NCBI GenBank assembly: GCA_034401135.1
Contig: JAWZSP010000003.1
Coordinates: forward strand, 3,224,001-3,288,000
Length of the DNA stretch: 64,000 nt
DNA from: Volutella citrinella
Taxonomy: Eukaryota > Ascomycota > Sordariomycetes > Hypocreales > Nectriaceae
Direction: 5' to 3'
Below, piece after piece: positions 37,154-50,268 of this stretch. Below the pieces are notes generated by a model. The model was not told the origin of the DNA, did no database searches, and saw only the letters and a list, made by a program, of their open reading frames with translations. The first letter of the stretch is position 1, and each line of letters begins with the position of its first letter. The translations under genes were made by a program, and so were the position numbers.

Positions 37154-38019
37154 TGCGAATGGCAATGATTTTGAATTGCCAGAATAAATAATCAAGAAAG
37201 ACGGAGCAGTGCCATGTAAAAAAAAAGACTAGAATTGCATGTCCAAATTCAGAGGTGGAAGAATGTTGTGAGGTGGAATAAGAACCTGGAGCACTGTTGG
37301 GTGGGGGGAGCTTAACGCGCCGTCGCGTGGGCGCGACACGCGACGCATCAACGAGAGTGCGCGTAAATGGCACGGACTTGGCGAGGTTGGCGGGCAGTGA
37401 CCCCTGCGACACACCTGCGTCAGACTACCCCAGGTAAACCCGCTGTTGCACAAAGGCATTACGGAGTACATGGACCACTCCTGTAATTAATGACTATGTG
37501 GATTTTTGCATTGGTAATTGTGCCTAATTCCTGGGCTCTGGAAGGATAATATTTGGATCCTTTCCCTTCATCTGACTCTTGCGCGTGCATCTATCAATTG
37601 TTCACGAAGCGACCTTGACAGCATCAACAGCCAACTAATCCGACTGGCTTCATTGCGTAGCACATTGACACGTTTACAACGGTTCTCATCAATGAAGTCG
37701 GCCGTCGGACACAGGCAATTAGCAAATGCAACTTGTTGGGTCAGCCATGTATACTAAAGAGGTGAACAAGCTCCACATCATTTTGGCAACCACTGTTGGA
37801 GAAGAATGGCTCATTATCATTCGAGGGCTATGTCGATGCTAATGCTAAAGAATTGTCTCTCCTCCAATATTTTTTTTGCCCATTTGCTTTTAATATTTTT
37901 TTTTAGGTTTCCTTCATTTCATCTGTTTTTTTGATGGTTTCTCCATTTTACTAGGCGAAGCAGACGCGAGAAATAGACGCATTGTCGTCAATGCGCGTGG
38001 TCGACTGGATTGCGAACAT
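37154..38019. other. Intergenic, MRC1 promoter to INO1 3' end
   Basis: About 870 bases. The left part is the MRC1 promoter. The right end has T-rich runs at 37869-37876 and 37896-37904, which fit INO1 3' processing on the other strand or low-complexity spacer. No gene is seen. Confidence 0.5.
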
Positions 38020-39706
38020 CTAAAATAGCTTGTGCTCGAGCGTCATGTCGGACTCGGGCTCGAGGCCGACACATGCGCGGAAGATGTTGGTCAGAGCAGC
38101 GCGCTGCTTGGCAAGAGCATTCACAACCGGGGTGCCCGGGGGAGTCAGAGGGGCCTTGAGCATGTAGCTAAGGACGCTGAGAACGCTGTGGAAGTTCTTG
38201 AACTCGGACGTGTTGGCTTCGCCGTTGGAAGCAGCCTTCCACTGGATACGGGACATCATCTCGGCAATAATGACGAGATCGATGATCAAAGGCGAAGCCA
38301 GGAGAGAGTCCTCACAAATGTTGAACAGTCTATTTGCCGAGTGTCAGTTGACCACCAGAGAAGCAAGGTCTTGGGCGCGAATTGACTTACGAAATGGTCT
38401 GGTGACCTCCCATGAAAATTTCAGCGTAGTATTCATCCAGAGCACGCTTGTTGTCCGCAACAGCAGGCATGTACTTGATAACAACGCAGTGGTCGGGGTG
38501 CTCGCCCTTCTTGTATAGCACGTGGTTAGCCTCGACCATGTCGTCCACAACGTTGGACTTGGAGATCTCCTTGGAGCGGAACTGCTTCTGAGAGCTCAAG
38601 TTCTTTCCGTCATTGTTGCCAAGGTGGTTATAGCTGGCAATGGAAGTCAACTTGATGCCGGCGTTGATGAGGAAGTCGACCAGAGCCGACTTCATCTTGG
38701 TCTGGCCAGACTTGAAGTCATCACCACCAATGAAGGCGTTGTGCTTCTCGGCGAGCTCAATGGCTCCCGGAACAAAGGTGTTCTGGGGAGATCCGTTGAT
38801 GAAGGGGACACCTTCAAGGATGGAGGCAACCGCGAAGACGGTAGAAGGAGCAACTTCCTCGTGGCCCTGCTCGATGGACTTGAGCAGGTTATCGGCGGTA
38901 TCGTTGACACCCTCGATAAGGTCGGCATATCGCTCGGTGTTGGCAGTCCACATAACAATGACCTTGTCGAGGCCGTTGGCGGCCTTGAAGTCACGCATGT
39001 CCTTGCGGAGCTGCTCGACATGGGCCATGGAGGCCTTGGTGCCCTCGAGGACGTTGTCGGCACGATCCTCTTGGTTGGCCGCAATGAAGTCAGGGTAGTA
39101 GACGGAAGGGAGGGGAACCATGGAGACCATCTCCTTCTTGACTTGGGCCTTGAGGGTAGGCTCGAGGACCTGGGCGCGGTCCATGGCCTCGGCCAGGTTC
39201 ATCTTGCTAATGTCCCAACCACCAATGACAAGGTCATTGGGGTGGACCATGGGCAGAATGTCGTGGAAGGGAATGTTGACCTCCTGGCTAGTCTTGGCGT
39301 CGGTTCCGAGCTTGAGGGTCGAGCCCATGACGACGGAGCCGAAGTAGTTGGACTCGCGGGGACCCTCCTTGGTCTCCCAGGTGAGCTTACGGCGGTTGGC
39401 GAGGATGCCGGCGGTGACGGTGGTACCATTGTTACCACCCCAGCCGACCAGCATCATGCCGACCCGAGGGACCTTGCGGTCGACTTTGAAGTCGTACAAG
39501 GTCTCGGTAGGAGTGGCGACGTACTTGCCATTGGCGTCGGTTTCGACCTTGGTGGTGCGGTAGGTGTATTTGGACCGAATTTCGGCATCGGTGTAGGTGA
39601 CATTGGGTGAGTTGACGGTGAAGAGATCCTGGGTGGTGGGAGCTCGGCCGTTGGTGTTGACCTCCCCGTTCGAGGAGCCCGTGCTTACTTCCGCGTGAGG
39701 AGCCAT
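38020..39706 (-). CDS. INO1: Inositol-3-phosphate synthase
   Basis: Coding parts are complement(38020..38329, 38391..39706), 541 residues, the family norm. The enzyme converts glucose 6-phosphate to inositol 3-phosphate with NAD+, the first step of inositol and phosphatidylinositol synthesis, in the cytosol. The NAD loop [11 protein letters not shown] lies near 83-93. Other signatures are [55 protein letters not shown] and SNVVDDM. After the 61-base intron come [17 protein letters not shown] and [15 protein letters not shown]. The MAPHAEVS start fits fungal homologues. A probable intron in the 5' leader is listed separately. Confidence 0.97.
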
Positions 39707-39839
39707 GGTGGCGCGCGTGGAAGGGTGATTGAGGTGAGACGGGTTCTTGGTGTAGTAAGGCCTTTACTGTGTAAAGACCGAGTCCGCTTCCCCTGCAGAA
39801 GGAGCAGAGCAGCGGGCTCCGGCGAACGGGTGGTGAACC

Positions 39840-39917
39840 CTGAGCGCAGTGTTAGCATCGCAAACCTCGAGGACGGCAGCCGGTAAGCCGGTCTGCGCAG
39901 AGGGGGCAGTGACTTAC
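39840..39917 (-). other. Probable intron in the INO1 5' untranslated leader
   Basis: On the INO1 strand a GTAAGT donor at 39917 is followed after 78 bases by an acceptor CTCAG at 39840, with GCTAACAC as branch site about 17 bases before the acceptor. It lies 134 bases before the ATG. All three signals are as strong as in the coding introns here. Confidence 0.55.
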
Positions 39918-42900
39918 GAGTTGAGGAGGTTGGAAAACGTCTTGACGACGGGTTGATCGAGATCAGAGCCTCGATCGGATTGTGGTTGAGGGTTTTCGGG
40001 TGGCTTTGAAGGTCGGCGGTTGAGGTTGAAGGCCAGACAGCAATGCTTGTCTGTTGATGGGATATGAGAAGGGAATCGAGATTTCCTCGAGGGTAGAGTA
40101 AGAAGTGATAGAGTTGGTTTGAAGTGAGTAAAAGAAAATGAATCAAAGGTGAAGGGCACGCGACAGGTTCAAATACGGGCCTCTCGGATGGGACAAATTG
40201 CCCTGCCACGTTGGTGCGGAACGGGCGGTGAGGATGCGGAAGCCTCCATCTGCACTAATAGTGGGGTTGTGATCCATGGAGGGGCAGCTACAGCCCACTA
40301 AAGTACCGGAAGACTCGGAGCCCCGCGGGGCATATGGTGCGAGCCTCAGTTACTCCTCGCTCACGTCCACAGCGGGAACTCTACCTTGCATTAGCAAACC
40401 AGCCGTACCTTAGATTCTATTAGTGTTGGTTTTATGCTGAATAAAACAATATAGCTACCATCGCGTTCTGGCGACACATTGTTCGCAATGTGTTGATGCT
40501 CCGTCCGTCATAATTACTGGCGCGGCCTGCAGCGCTTATCATCAGTGCCTGTCGAACCAGTGGTCCGAACCCTTGGCGGCATCAATGGTCGACTGACTGC
40601 GCTGCGCTAGCCCGCCCAACAAAGTTGCAGGCGCCAATGAATTCGGCAGAGGATTCTCTAGCCCCTGACTTTTTTTTAAGAGTGATTGGCTGTGCCCAGG
40701 GCCTTGCGTTGATAGAGCGAGGTTTCGTATCCTGCACCTGGATGGAGAGGGGAGGAGGTTTTGTGCGGTAATTCCGCCAACACCTAGCATGAGTAAATGT
40801 TCGCAACAGGCCAATCGTCAATCTAGAAAGAGGGGGATGATGCCGGACTACAGTACCCCGTCTGCACCACTCTCCTGTTAGGGGATGGTCCTTGTTGGAT
40901 GCGGGATTATCTTCTCTGGATATTTCTCTGCTGAACAGGCGTCTACTACCTCTTCCCTTCGGCTTGAGCTGAGCCAGCAATGTCTCGTGGGCCACAATAA
41001 TAAGCTAGGGCAGCAGTTAATTAAGTCAATGGGGGCTGTTTTTCTCACATCCCATTCCCGCGCCATCGCTATGCAATAACCAATAAATGCATCTTCCTTT
41101 CTGTGACACTCACAGAGCTCCCAGCCCGAGATCGGCGCGACTCTGCGATTCTCAGTAGATGGCACAAGTAACCCTCAAAATACTGCGGTGGGCTGTGACA
41201 ATTGTAACCCCTCCATTTGAAACCATTTCCCTTATTGCTGAAACCCGAAACAAACGTTTGATCGCAGCCGGCACCATCTACGCCGCCTGGCTGTTGGGCA
41301 TGCAACCCCGAAACATCTGATTGCAACCCAGGTGCCAACTGACTACCTACATACTCGTAGTCCGTGGTAGTTTCGCCATACGTGGTTGCCAGATGCAAAA
41401 CGCCGTATTCCCCGCTCGACGCATGCACTTATTATTATTAATGGACAACATTCCGCTTTAGTGAACCAGCTCAACTTCACATGCGCGCTGTATGTGAATT
41501 GTGCTGATGACGTGGATGCGGCGGCAACTGTCTGCACAGACAAGTGTGGTGGATTCACATGCGCTCAAGTGGAAACCTATGCTCCGTCAAGTCCGTGCTT
41601 TGCCCTGCTGGTGGGTGGTGTCCGTTCCCACCTTCCGCTAATATGGGGGTGACCTGCAGTAAGGGGCTGGGGCTTCAGTTTGTAACCAGGACTACTACAA
41701 CTAGGACTGCAGATCATCTTGATCAATCTGGGTCATCTGAAACCCAGGGTCCTCGGTGGCGACGGCTATCTACCAGACCACGGACTCGTCAAACACCCCG
41801 TGAAAGGCTTCCTGAGATAAAACTAATCACTTGCTGAACGAGTGCTTGTTGGTGAATGTCGAACCTGGAAGGGCAGGGATTGCATGTTGGCGCCGGCCTT
41901 TGCTGGACGCAGTAACAACAAGCATGACTGAGACGGGATGTGCCATTGCCTTTGAGTGTCCGTTGATTGCTCCGTAAACATGCATGAGTGTTGTTCCATT
42001 GACAGCACCGCTATTGTCGTTATGCCACGCGTGGGCTGCTGCGAGATTTGATCAACTTCGTGTTGACCTATTGAGAAGCACCAACCGGCACCGGGATCGA
42101 GATTGGACCAGTGAGGTGCGCCAACCCAATCGGCTGTTATGACTTGATTATGTATCGTCCTTTCAATGTTTACCCACGATTTCCAGCCAGGAATTAGTAG
42201 AGCCTTGATCTTGATCGCCTATTGGCCTCCACGGCCGGTTCAACGGAATGAAGCCCTGCATGAAACAACAGTAAAACGAACCTGCGGGTGTTGAATACCG
42301 GCAACCAGATGGATGTGTACAGCACCAAAGCGACGATGACGTCGCCATCAGTTTCGCTAAGCGCCTGCCATCGTCGGAGATGGCATTCCGGGTTGCACAA
42401 TGTACTAGTACGTATCACCTGCTGTTCGATCTACCACTCGCATCGTGGGAATCGGGGATCCACAAACCTGGCCACGAGATCGATTGAGCTATTTGTTATT
42501 AGTTAATTTCTCAATGATGAGCTGGAAGTCGAGAAGACTGAAGAAGTGTTCCCAGCTGGGCGCTGAATCTTTGTGGCGGCGCTTGGCCATGATTTATTGA
42601 CAGCTAGCCCTTCCAAAAAGGGATGATAAGAATGCGGGATAGTTAGTGCCTAATCTTGATGTGGGGTCACGGACTCATGGCTGGTGGGTACGAGGCTCCA
42701 AGGGAAAAGCAAGTTCGCGTGCCGGTACGGTAGTCGCACAGAGCATTCTGCATCTGTAGTGCACGCACCGGGGACCGGGCTTGCGGGGGCATCAGTGGCC
42801 TGAGACATTTGGATTTTTGGGTCTCAGGGTGAGAGGGGTTGTTGATCACTGATGCTCGCTGTCCTGGCCGAATCGACGGCCGACGAGGAAGGGATCGTCG

Positions 42901-45406
42901 CGCCATCCAGGAGCGTATAGTAGTCCGGAGGCTTCGACGTGATGGCGACTCGCTCGCTCTTCTAGTGCCGAACGACTAGTTGAGCGGCGGCGCCACCACC
43001 AAGCACCAATCCACACAAGTGACAGGAGGTCGTCGAGATATGAAGATCGGCCGCTGTTTTGCAGAAGAGCACCTCATTCATCTGCGAGCATAACCGTATT
43101 GGTCCAGGATTGCATGCTCCCTCAGCCTCAGCCTTGGCCTGTCGCCAATGTTATTAGTCCAGTTTAGGCATCTTCAAATGTTGGTCAATAGACTGGCTGG
43201 CTGATGCTGGCTTATGCTTGGGCACCTGGGCTTGGGGAGGGGGGGCACATCCCTGGATACTCTAGCGGCCTGGCGACCCGTGGTTGGTCCGACAGACGAT
43301 ATTATTGACTGATTGAATCCCACAGCAAAGTCTTGTCGAGCTCATTGACAGGTCGTCTCCACGGTGCTTTCACACCACCTGCCCCACGAGCGTAATAAAT
43401 CGACATTTGATGAGGCAGGCCCCAATTGGGGCGGCCACCCGCCGAGCTTGGCCTAGCGTGTAGACCACCAGGGACATTGGCCCGCTTGTGGCCATGGGTT
43501 CTGCAAGGTACCCGTGATCCGTGCGTGGTGTTTGGCCAGCCGGTGTCCTCGTATGATGAAAGCGGCCTCGGCCGTTGACGCCAATTCGGTCGCCTTAACA
43601 GTTAAAGTGGTTTCAATAATAAGCCGGAGCCGTTGGAGCCACTGAACCACAGTCACTTGACAGGCAATGTTAGCTGGGTGGATCAGTTGCAACTGGGGAG
43701 ATGGCTGCTGGCAGCGTGGTTCAGAGTTTCGGTCGGGATTGATGTGGCCATTTCGCTCCTGATTGGATGCACCAGGAGACGAACGCCTGGCTGAAGCCGG
43801 GTCGGCGAACAGGATGGGACTTGTTGGTAGCTTCGATGCACCGAGTTGTCCCAGGGCGATCGGCCTGGCCGAGGGCGCGACGGACAGCCGCCGAGGAGGG
43901 CGAAAGGTGTGCAGAAGGAGTGTGGATGGATGGATGCGAATTGGAGGGAGCGACTCGCCCTCGGTCACGCTCGATGGTTCTGCCCCTAATATGTGACCCT
44001 TCGCCTTCTTTGTTAGGCAGGAGTTGTTGCCGCATTGGCACACGGCCGCTGTTGCCTCGTGTCGGTGGACAGCGCCCGGGAAGGGCGGGCAATAATTAGG
44101 TCGGTATCGAGAGGGCAGTCCCTCGTCACCTGGCCAGGGAGGAGCAGCTGTACCACGTAGTAGAAGGGAAGTTAGGGAACCGGAGATTCGAGATGGATGG
44201 AAGCGAGACCCTGCTCTGTAATTACTGAGTTAGTACTCCATCTTATGGATGCAACAAGAGAATGGCGGTCCTCTGACTGCTTTGGCTCCCGCGGTCGCCG
44301 CAGGAAAGGACTAGCGTCTGCGTCCCTCCGCAACCAACACTGACTGATGAAGACCATCGCCAGAGGGATGTCTTAGACCCTCTCCAGGCTTGAGGAGCGA
44401 CCGCTGGAGAGTGGTAAGCCCTAATAATAACATATCAACAGCTACGCAAATATCATTATTTTCTTCTCTATAAAAAAAGTTGGGAGTGCTCCCAGCCGTG
44501 ATGTGGAGGATGCACTGGGCTGCTTGGTCCCCGTGGCCCCCCGTGGAGACGCACCTGAAGCAAGAGAGTCGTGACGGTATGGGCTCTCGCAGGCTTCCAC
44601 ACCGCACCCACCGCAGGCCCCGTCAAGCCCGTCTTGTTGCCAACCGTGTTCAAGCGGTCGCTTGCCAAAGGGGTGCAGGGGGGTGAAGCGGCGCAATGAC
44701 CAAGGGCGCCAGGGCGAGCCGGGATAAGCCTGGGACCAACAAGGGTCCCCCTTAGCAACAATCCATCCGCCCTCCGCACTCGAGACACCATGCGCCGACA
44801 CCTCTCCCAGTCGATTTATTGCTTTAATCTTGCTTCTGTCATTTCTTTCCGTTCTTCTTTACGAGGACGCACTTCGTGCACTGCGCCGGTTGTCGTTGGC
44901 ATCTCTCGAGGTTTCCGGCTTGAAGTTGACCATCATCGTCCAGGCCAGCGACGAGAGCAGAAGGCATACACCGCTCCCATCCACTTGGCCCGTTGTCTCA
45001 ACGCCGGTTTCATCCAGTCAGCGTCTCCTCATCTAACCAAGGCCTTCCGAATCCGAGGACTCAATTCTTCGACAACCATCGTACTTGCTTTTCCTGCATC
45101 GCGGACTCCACCACCTGAGATATCGTGGCAAATCGTCCGCAGGATAGCCCTCAGGCTGCTCGATCTCGTTTCCGCTGTCGCTGTTTCCTCTAGGAGCAAG
45201 TCCGCCACTATTGGATCCGTCTGCAGTTGTATTAAGAGATCACCTTCCCGGTCGGGCGGCCGATTGATCAACCAGCGACCGCCCAGTCACCTCCATCGTC
45301 ACTTCAAACCAAATCAAAATAGAGTCAGATGCAGCTTTGAAAGAGCAGCGGCGCATCAACCACCAGCCTCTGGAACATTGCCAGGCTCGGCACCAAATCC
45401 GCCGCA
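39918..45406. other. Large gene-poor region, INO1 promoter to LIM gene
   Basis: About 5.5 kb. The left end is the INO1 promoter and the right end, from about 44.8 kb, the presumed leader of the LIM gene. In between I find no family motif, convincing splice structure, tRNA or repeat array. A plus-strand frame at 44790-45485 (about 231 codons) is low-information leader sequence. Non-coding transcripts cannot be excluded. Confidence 0.45.
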
Positions 45407-47690
45407 ATGGCACTCACACGGGAATCCGCCTTCCTCCCCACAATCAAGTGCTCAACATGCGGTCACGCTGTCGAGATCTCCATGATGGGAGAGCATATCT
45501 GCCCAGGGCCAACAGCTGAGCGTAAGTGGTCGTATTGAGGCCATCGGACCTGATGTTTGATTAACCCGCGCACAGTCTCTCCACCCCCGGAAGAATACGA
45601 GCCCCAAGAACCGCAAAAGACATACATGCCACTTCCACGCGAAAAGTTTGGCAGCAGGCTGCCCGCATTCGTGGATACGAATGCTGCAAGTGAGTCGAGT
45701 TGACAACCATAGCCCCCGAGCCTGTTCGTTGCTAATGCCGTCTACAGATGAGCCGTTTCTGCGCCAGGGACAGCTGACGCCTAACAGCATGTCCAGCGAT
45801 TACCGCAGCTTCTCTCCTTCAAGACAGCCGGATGAGCTTTTTTTCTCAACCGAGGTATCGCAAGAGGATGATTTAACCCCTTCACCACGACCCTTGGACT
45901 TTGCAAGCTCGAATGGAGGCGGGTTCTATGATGAGCCAGTAGAACAAGCCGAAACACTCTCTACCAGCCCCAATTCTTTAAACGCGTCCTTTATGAAGCG
46001 GATGGATGCCATCGCACCAGGCCCTTTTGATACAAGCCGCAGCCCTTCAACGACGGCGTTTCCTCACCGTTCTAAGTCGCAGGACATACAGGATGACCTA
46101 CCAGGCACTTCACCGAAGGATGTGTACGGCATCCCACCTCTGCGCTCTGCAACACTACCTTCACCTGTCAACGGTGCGATGCCCCCAAAGATACCGAAGA
46201 GGAATGATTACGAGGGCTTCGGACCACCGCCTAGACATGACGATGCGCTAGGCCCGCCTACATCCGGACTCATCAACCGTTCTGACACATTCCCCAAGCT
46301 TTCGGCTCCCATGGACCCACCAGTGCGAACTCCCTCGGCCCCAGGCACGAAGCCTGAACATCGAAGGGCTGGTTCTCGCTATCATCATTCAAGACCGTCC
46401 ATGGGGCCCGACACATCTAGGGCCCCCCCTCCTCGGACCAGCCTTCTTCAACCTCGGAAGCCAAGAAAAGGATCTGGTTCTGTGGACTTGGCAGCCGAAT
46501 TTGGTGCCAATAACCCCTACCATACGCCCTCGGACTCGGCCTCGTCGGGATATTCCACCTTTAGCCACCCGAGCCAAACGAGCTCTCAGACCAGCCCTGC
46601 CCGGTCTCAGCCGCGAAGACAACCTTCAGATTTGTCAACCGACGAGGACTTGATGAGCCACCCTAATAATTCGAGTGATAACCTGCGACCCAAAGACCTG
46701 CTGGTCGAGCCCCTGCAACCTCCTCCGCGCACGAGGTCGCCCCTAGCAGAGCCCCAGTACGAAATCTCTGCTCCTAACCAGCGGCAGGACCCAGCCATTC
46801 AGGACGCCTACCGCAATGAGCCTTCTCCCAGGCAGTTTGACCAGCCTCTATCCGCCTCCCCGTATGGTACCTCGCCCGAAGATCAGCGGCGATTTGACCC
46901 TGCAGTGCAGGAGGGTCTCCCATCTCCACTAAACATTCCCGCGCGAAACGGCTCCCGTGGCCCAGGTGCATACAGAGGAGACTGTAGAGCTTGCGGGCAG
47001 GGAATCCGGGGCAAGAGTGTCTCTTCCGCGGATGGACAACTGACGGGCAGGTATCACAAAGCTTGCTTCGTCTGTACGACGTGCACGCAGCCCTTTGCAT
47101 CGGCCGAATTCTATGTTCTCGATGATAGGCCTTACTGCGAGAATCACTACCACAAGCTCAACGGCAGCTTGTGTGGAAGCTGCGACAAGGGAATTGAAGG
47201 CCAATACCTCGAGGACGAGTTTGCGATCAAGTACCACATCGGGTGCTTCCGATGCCTCGATTGCGGACGTTCACTTTCCGAAGGCTACTTTGAGGTGGAT
47301 GGCAAATCGTATTGCGAGCCCGATGCTTGGAAGCGCGTGCAACAGTCGTCGCCAGTTAACGAAACCATTCCCGAGAACGAGCCATTGCCAACACCCGGTT
47401 GGCCCCCGCGAGGTGGACCTCGACCACCCAACGGGATGGGTCGGCCCCCTACCCGGCCTGGAAACCGGCCTCCAGGCCCTCTAGGCCCACCAGGTCATGG
47501 ACGAGGCCCGTCGGCCATGGGGATGCCCCGACCACCATACGGTGCCCCCCCGAGTGGCAACCGCAGGCCGCTTGGCCCACCCGGACAGATGGGGCCTCCG
47601 AGTCCTTTGGGGTTCTCGGGACCTCCAGGAACACCAGGACAGCGACCGCGGATGAATAAGCGCAACACTCGACTGGGAATGATGGGGTGA
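45407..47690 (+). CDS. Two-LIM-domain, paxillin-like protein
   Basis: Coding parts are join(45407..45521, 45576..45689, 45748..47690), 723 residues. A zinc-ligand-like start (CSTCGHAVEISMMGEHIC, residues 15-32, pattern C-x2-C-x11-H-x-C) opens the protein. About 440 residues of Ser/Pro-rich disordered sequence with many SP and RxxS sites follow. Two LIM domains lie at about 488-545 (CRACGQGI, RYHKACFVCTTC, PYCENHY) and 549-606 (CGSCDKGI, YHIGCFRCLDC, YCEPDAW). The tail is Pro/Gly-rich with PPGPLGPPG repeats and a basic end. LIM pairs bind partner proteins; the yeast counterpart of this layout, Pxl1, works at the cytokinetic ring and polarity sites, so a cytoskeletal or Rho-linked role is likely but inferred. 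All introns keep phase. Confidence 0.85.
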
Positions 47691-50268
47691 TGACCTCGCC
47701 CCAAGGTCCTTGCTTCTGATGACGGAGCTTCCTGCTATTCTTATGCCTGCGATGTTCATTCAGCATGGTGTAAGGAAGGCCATGATGTATTGATTTGATG
47801 ATGGAGTTGGACCAAAGGATGCTTCTTTGCCTCGCTTATACCCCTTGATTTACGGCGAGAGTATGCCACCCGGCCTTTTGCCCTTATCGCATGAGATGGC
47901 GCTGCCCTTTGACTGGATTCCAAGACAAAAGGCCTTCACCTGGGGAGTTTTGGCGGCATCTTCTATTGCGGTGCACAATTTTCGGGAGGAAAGAGCGTGT
48001 CGATGATGATAGTCTGGATACCACATAGGCAACAGGAGAACCGCAGCCCCAACTACCATTGAAGGGCATGCATAATAATAAATGAAACCTAACTATTCCC
48101 GACTGCTGTTGACCTGTCCGAGACTTTGGCTGTGATTCCTCACCCACCGATCGATACGTGCGCAGGAAAGGAAATGTCAGCCAGGGGGGATTTTCCCTGA
48201 CCGGGCCAACCTACTTAGTACAACAATCGCTGAGCCAGGACTCATCAACAGCCTGAATCAAGTTCGATTTGCTGGGTCTCATATGCTGTCCTCTTTGGCA
48301 ATGCTGGCCATTTGTAGCACACTGAGAAATAACTGATCGTCAGTACCTGGGTATAGCCGCCCATCACTCCTGATCGCAGCCAGCAAGGATATATTTGGCC
48401 ATTGAACGACGAGCTAGGTTAAGAATACCACTGGTGAGTAGTCCGTACTACGACGTCTACTACATATGTAGATGCAGTCAGGGACAATGCGACGTGCGGT
48501 TTAGTCATTCCCTGCTCCCTGCTCAGGGGGGGCAGCCACTCCGACTATTGTGTGGATCCCAATAGCAACCTCATCCAGCATACTCACCTTATGGGCGAAA
48601 TTGGTTCTGTCGGGGGGGGGGGGGGGGGTGGCCTCTGTGGGAAAGGGCTTGTTCAAATCCATGAGTAAAATGCCTTCAAGTAGAGATGCTTGCAGGAAAG
48701 GCGGAGTTGAATAGAGAAAAGTAAATGGAGAAGCCATGAAGGGCCTTTCCTTTGGCCTGCCTGTTCGGCATATGCTGCTGGCATCAATCGCGGGAGGTTT
48801 TGGTCACGACACGAGCTCCTGTAGGCACAAAGATACCTTGTACTTTAGTCAGCGCAGCGAAACTGCAGTTGATGCTGAAGGGTATTTGGAGGTAGGGGCA
48901 ATGGCGATATCTCCATCCTGGTTGGGGACCAGTATTATCCACCGCTGGAGTTACCTGCGTTCCCAAAGAAGCCAAGGATCCGGGCATAGAGGACGCGCAA
49001 TCTCTACTATCGCTCGTTGGGATGAACACCTAAGTACCTTCGGTACCTTGCCAGGAAGGATGGGGGCGGGATCGGCGGGTTTTCATCGCACTGGCGACAT
49101 CTTCAGGAAACGGCGGCTGTGTGCGGAGTCGCATCAGTCTAGACTCGGGACGGACCCAGATCCCACAGCGCCCGGGGATCCTCGTCCTAGGTGCGACCGA
49201 TGGAAGACAACTGAGACCAAAATGTCCCCCAAGTCCCTTTTAGTCGGGGCTGCCAAGGTGGCTCGACAGGCCCCGGCCGCCCAATGGCCTTGACGGAGTG
49301 AGCTATGGCCGTGCGGGCACATTGCCAGACGTGTCGAGCGCCCCATGCTTCGAACATCCGGGCGTTTATTCGCACGACGCCCCGCCGATTTAATTGGAAA
49401 TTTTGGAACCGCCATTGATCCATGTGCCATGCCTTCCTTGCATGCCCACTTCTCTCTTGACGCCACCACCGACCCCCAAGCCCGTGCCTCCACTGTCGCT
49501 GCCACGCACAACACTGTATACCGCCTAGGTACCTGCTCCCCGATGCGCTCCGAGGCGTTTCTGGCAGTACCGACGACACACTGCGTAGTACCTGCCGGCC
49601 GACTGCCTTAGTCAGTTGGCTTCTCCTCCCCTGCCAGGTACGGTAAAGTTAAGGTACTGGCTGCTAGTGCCGCCTATCCCTTAATTCAAGCCCTTGAGGA
49701 AAGCTGCTACACAGATCCGTCGCCATTTGATCCACTTGTTAGCCGCGTGGAACTTCCATGCTCCCGTCGGTTGCTTCGTCTCCCTTTCTTCCCATTGCTG
49801 TCGCCGCCGCTTCTCCCTGGATTTCCCTCCTTCCTCTCCAGTTCCGTGGCTACGACAGGATCATTTGTAATATCGCGTTGGCTGGCTTTCTTTGACAGAG
49901 GCTTTGCCATTCCGCTGTTGCAAATACTGCACGCACCGTTTGACAACCGCGGGTGCGTCGTTCCTCGACCGTTGCAGGGGTGCAATTTGTGGCCAGCGTT
50001 CCAACATCTTGCTTGTACTCTGTCGCACCAGGTCGCCTTGCCCCAACAACATTTCACAGAACGTGCACACCACCTACCCTCGAATTGCCCCGTCTCGCTG
50101 GGCGAAACCAGTCGCTTGAGGCTTGCGCTCACTTCGGCACCCGAATTATGCGCCAGTAGGCCCTTCCCACCGCTATCAGGCCTGCTACGACGCGAATCCG
50201 CCGCTCTGCTTGCCTCCAGACGAGACGATAAAGGCCACCACACCACACCCAAGACGCCCTCGCCCAGC
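47691..50268. other. Intergenic, LIM gene to DUF3405 gene
   Basis: About 2.6 kb. It holds a G17 homopolymer at 48612-48628 and several short frames without features, including one of 185 codons at 48736-49293. The last 500 bases are pyrimidine-rich and read as the leader of the DUF3405 gene. No gene is called. Confidence 0.5.
48612..48628. repeat. G17 homopolymer tract
   Basis: Seventeen consecutive G on the plus strand in non-coding DNA. It is by far the longest homopolymer in the window and is likely length-unstable or partly a sequencing artefact. Confidence 0.8.

Noticed and set aside
38522..39610. Open frame of 362 codons antisense to INO1
   Set aside because: It is Gly/Val/Asp/Leu-rich and without domains, and mirrors the codon bias of the INO1 exon on the other strand. 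Similar shadows lie opposite asparagine synthetase (19538-20329), the CoA-transferase (29819-30688) and MCP2 (28233-29123).
44790..45485. Frame of 231 codons upstream of and overlapping the LIM gene start
   Set aside because: Low-information Ser/Arg/Pro sequence in a different frame; it ends inside the first LIM exon. It is best read as leader sequence.
48736..49293. Frame of 185 codons in the 47.7-50.3 kb space
   Set aside because: No domain, signal or splice support, and amino-acid composition is like translated non-coding DNA.
49747..50268. In-frame upstream extension of the DUF3405 gene
   Set aside because: The extension has no ATG before 50269, is compositionally leader-like, and would move the membrane anchor deep inside the protein.
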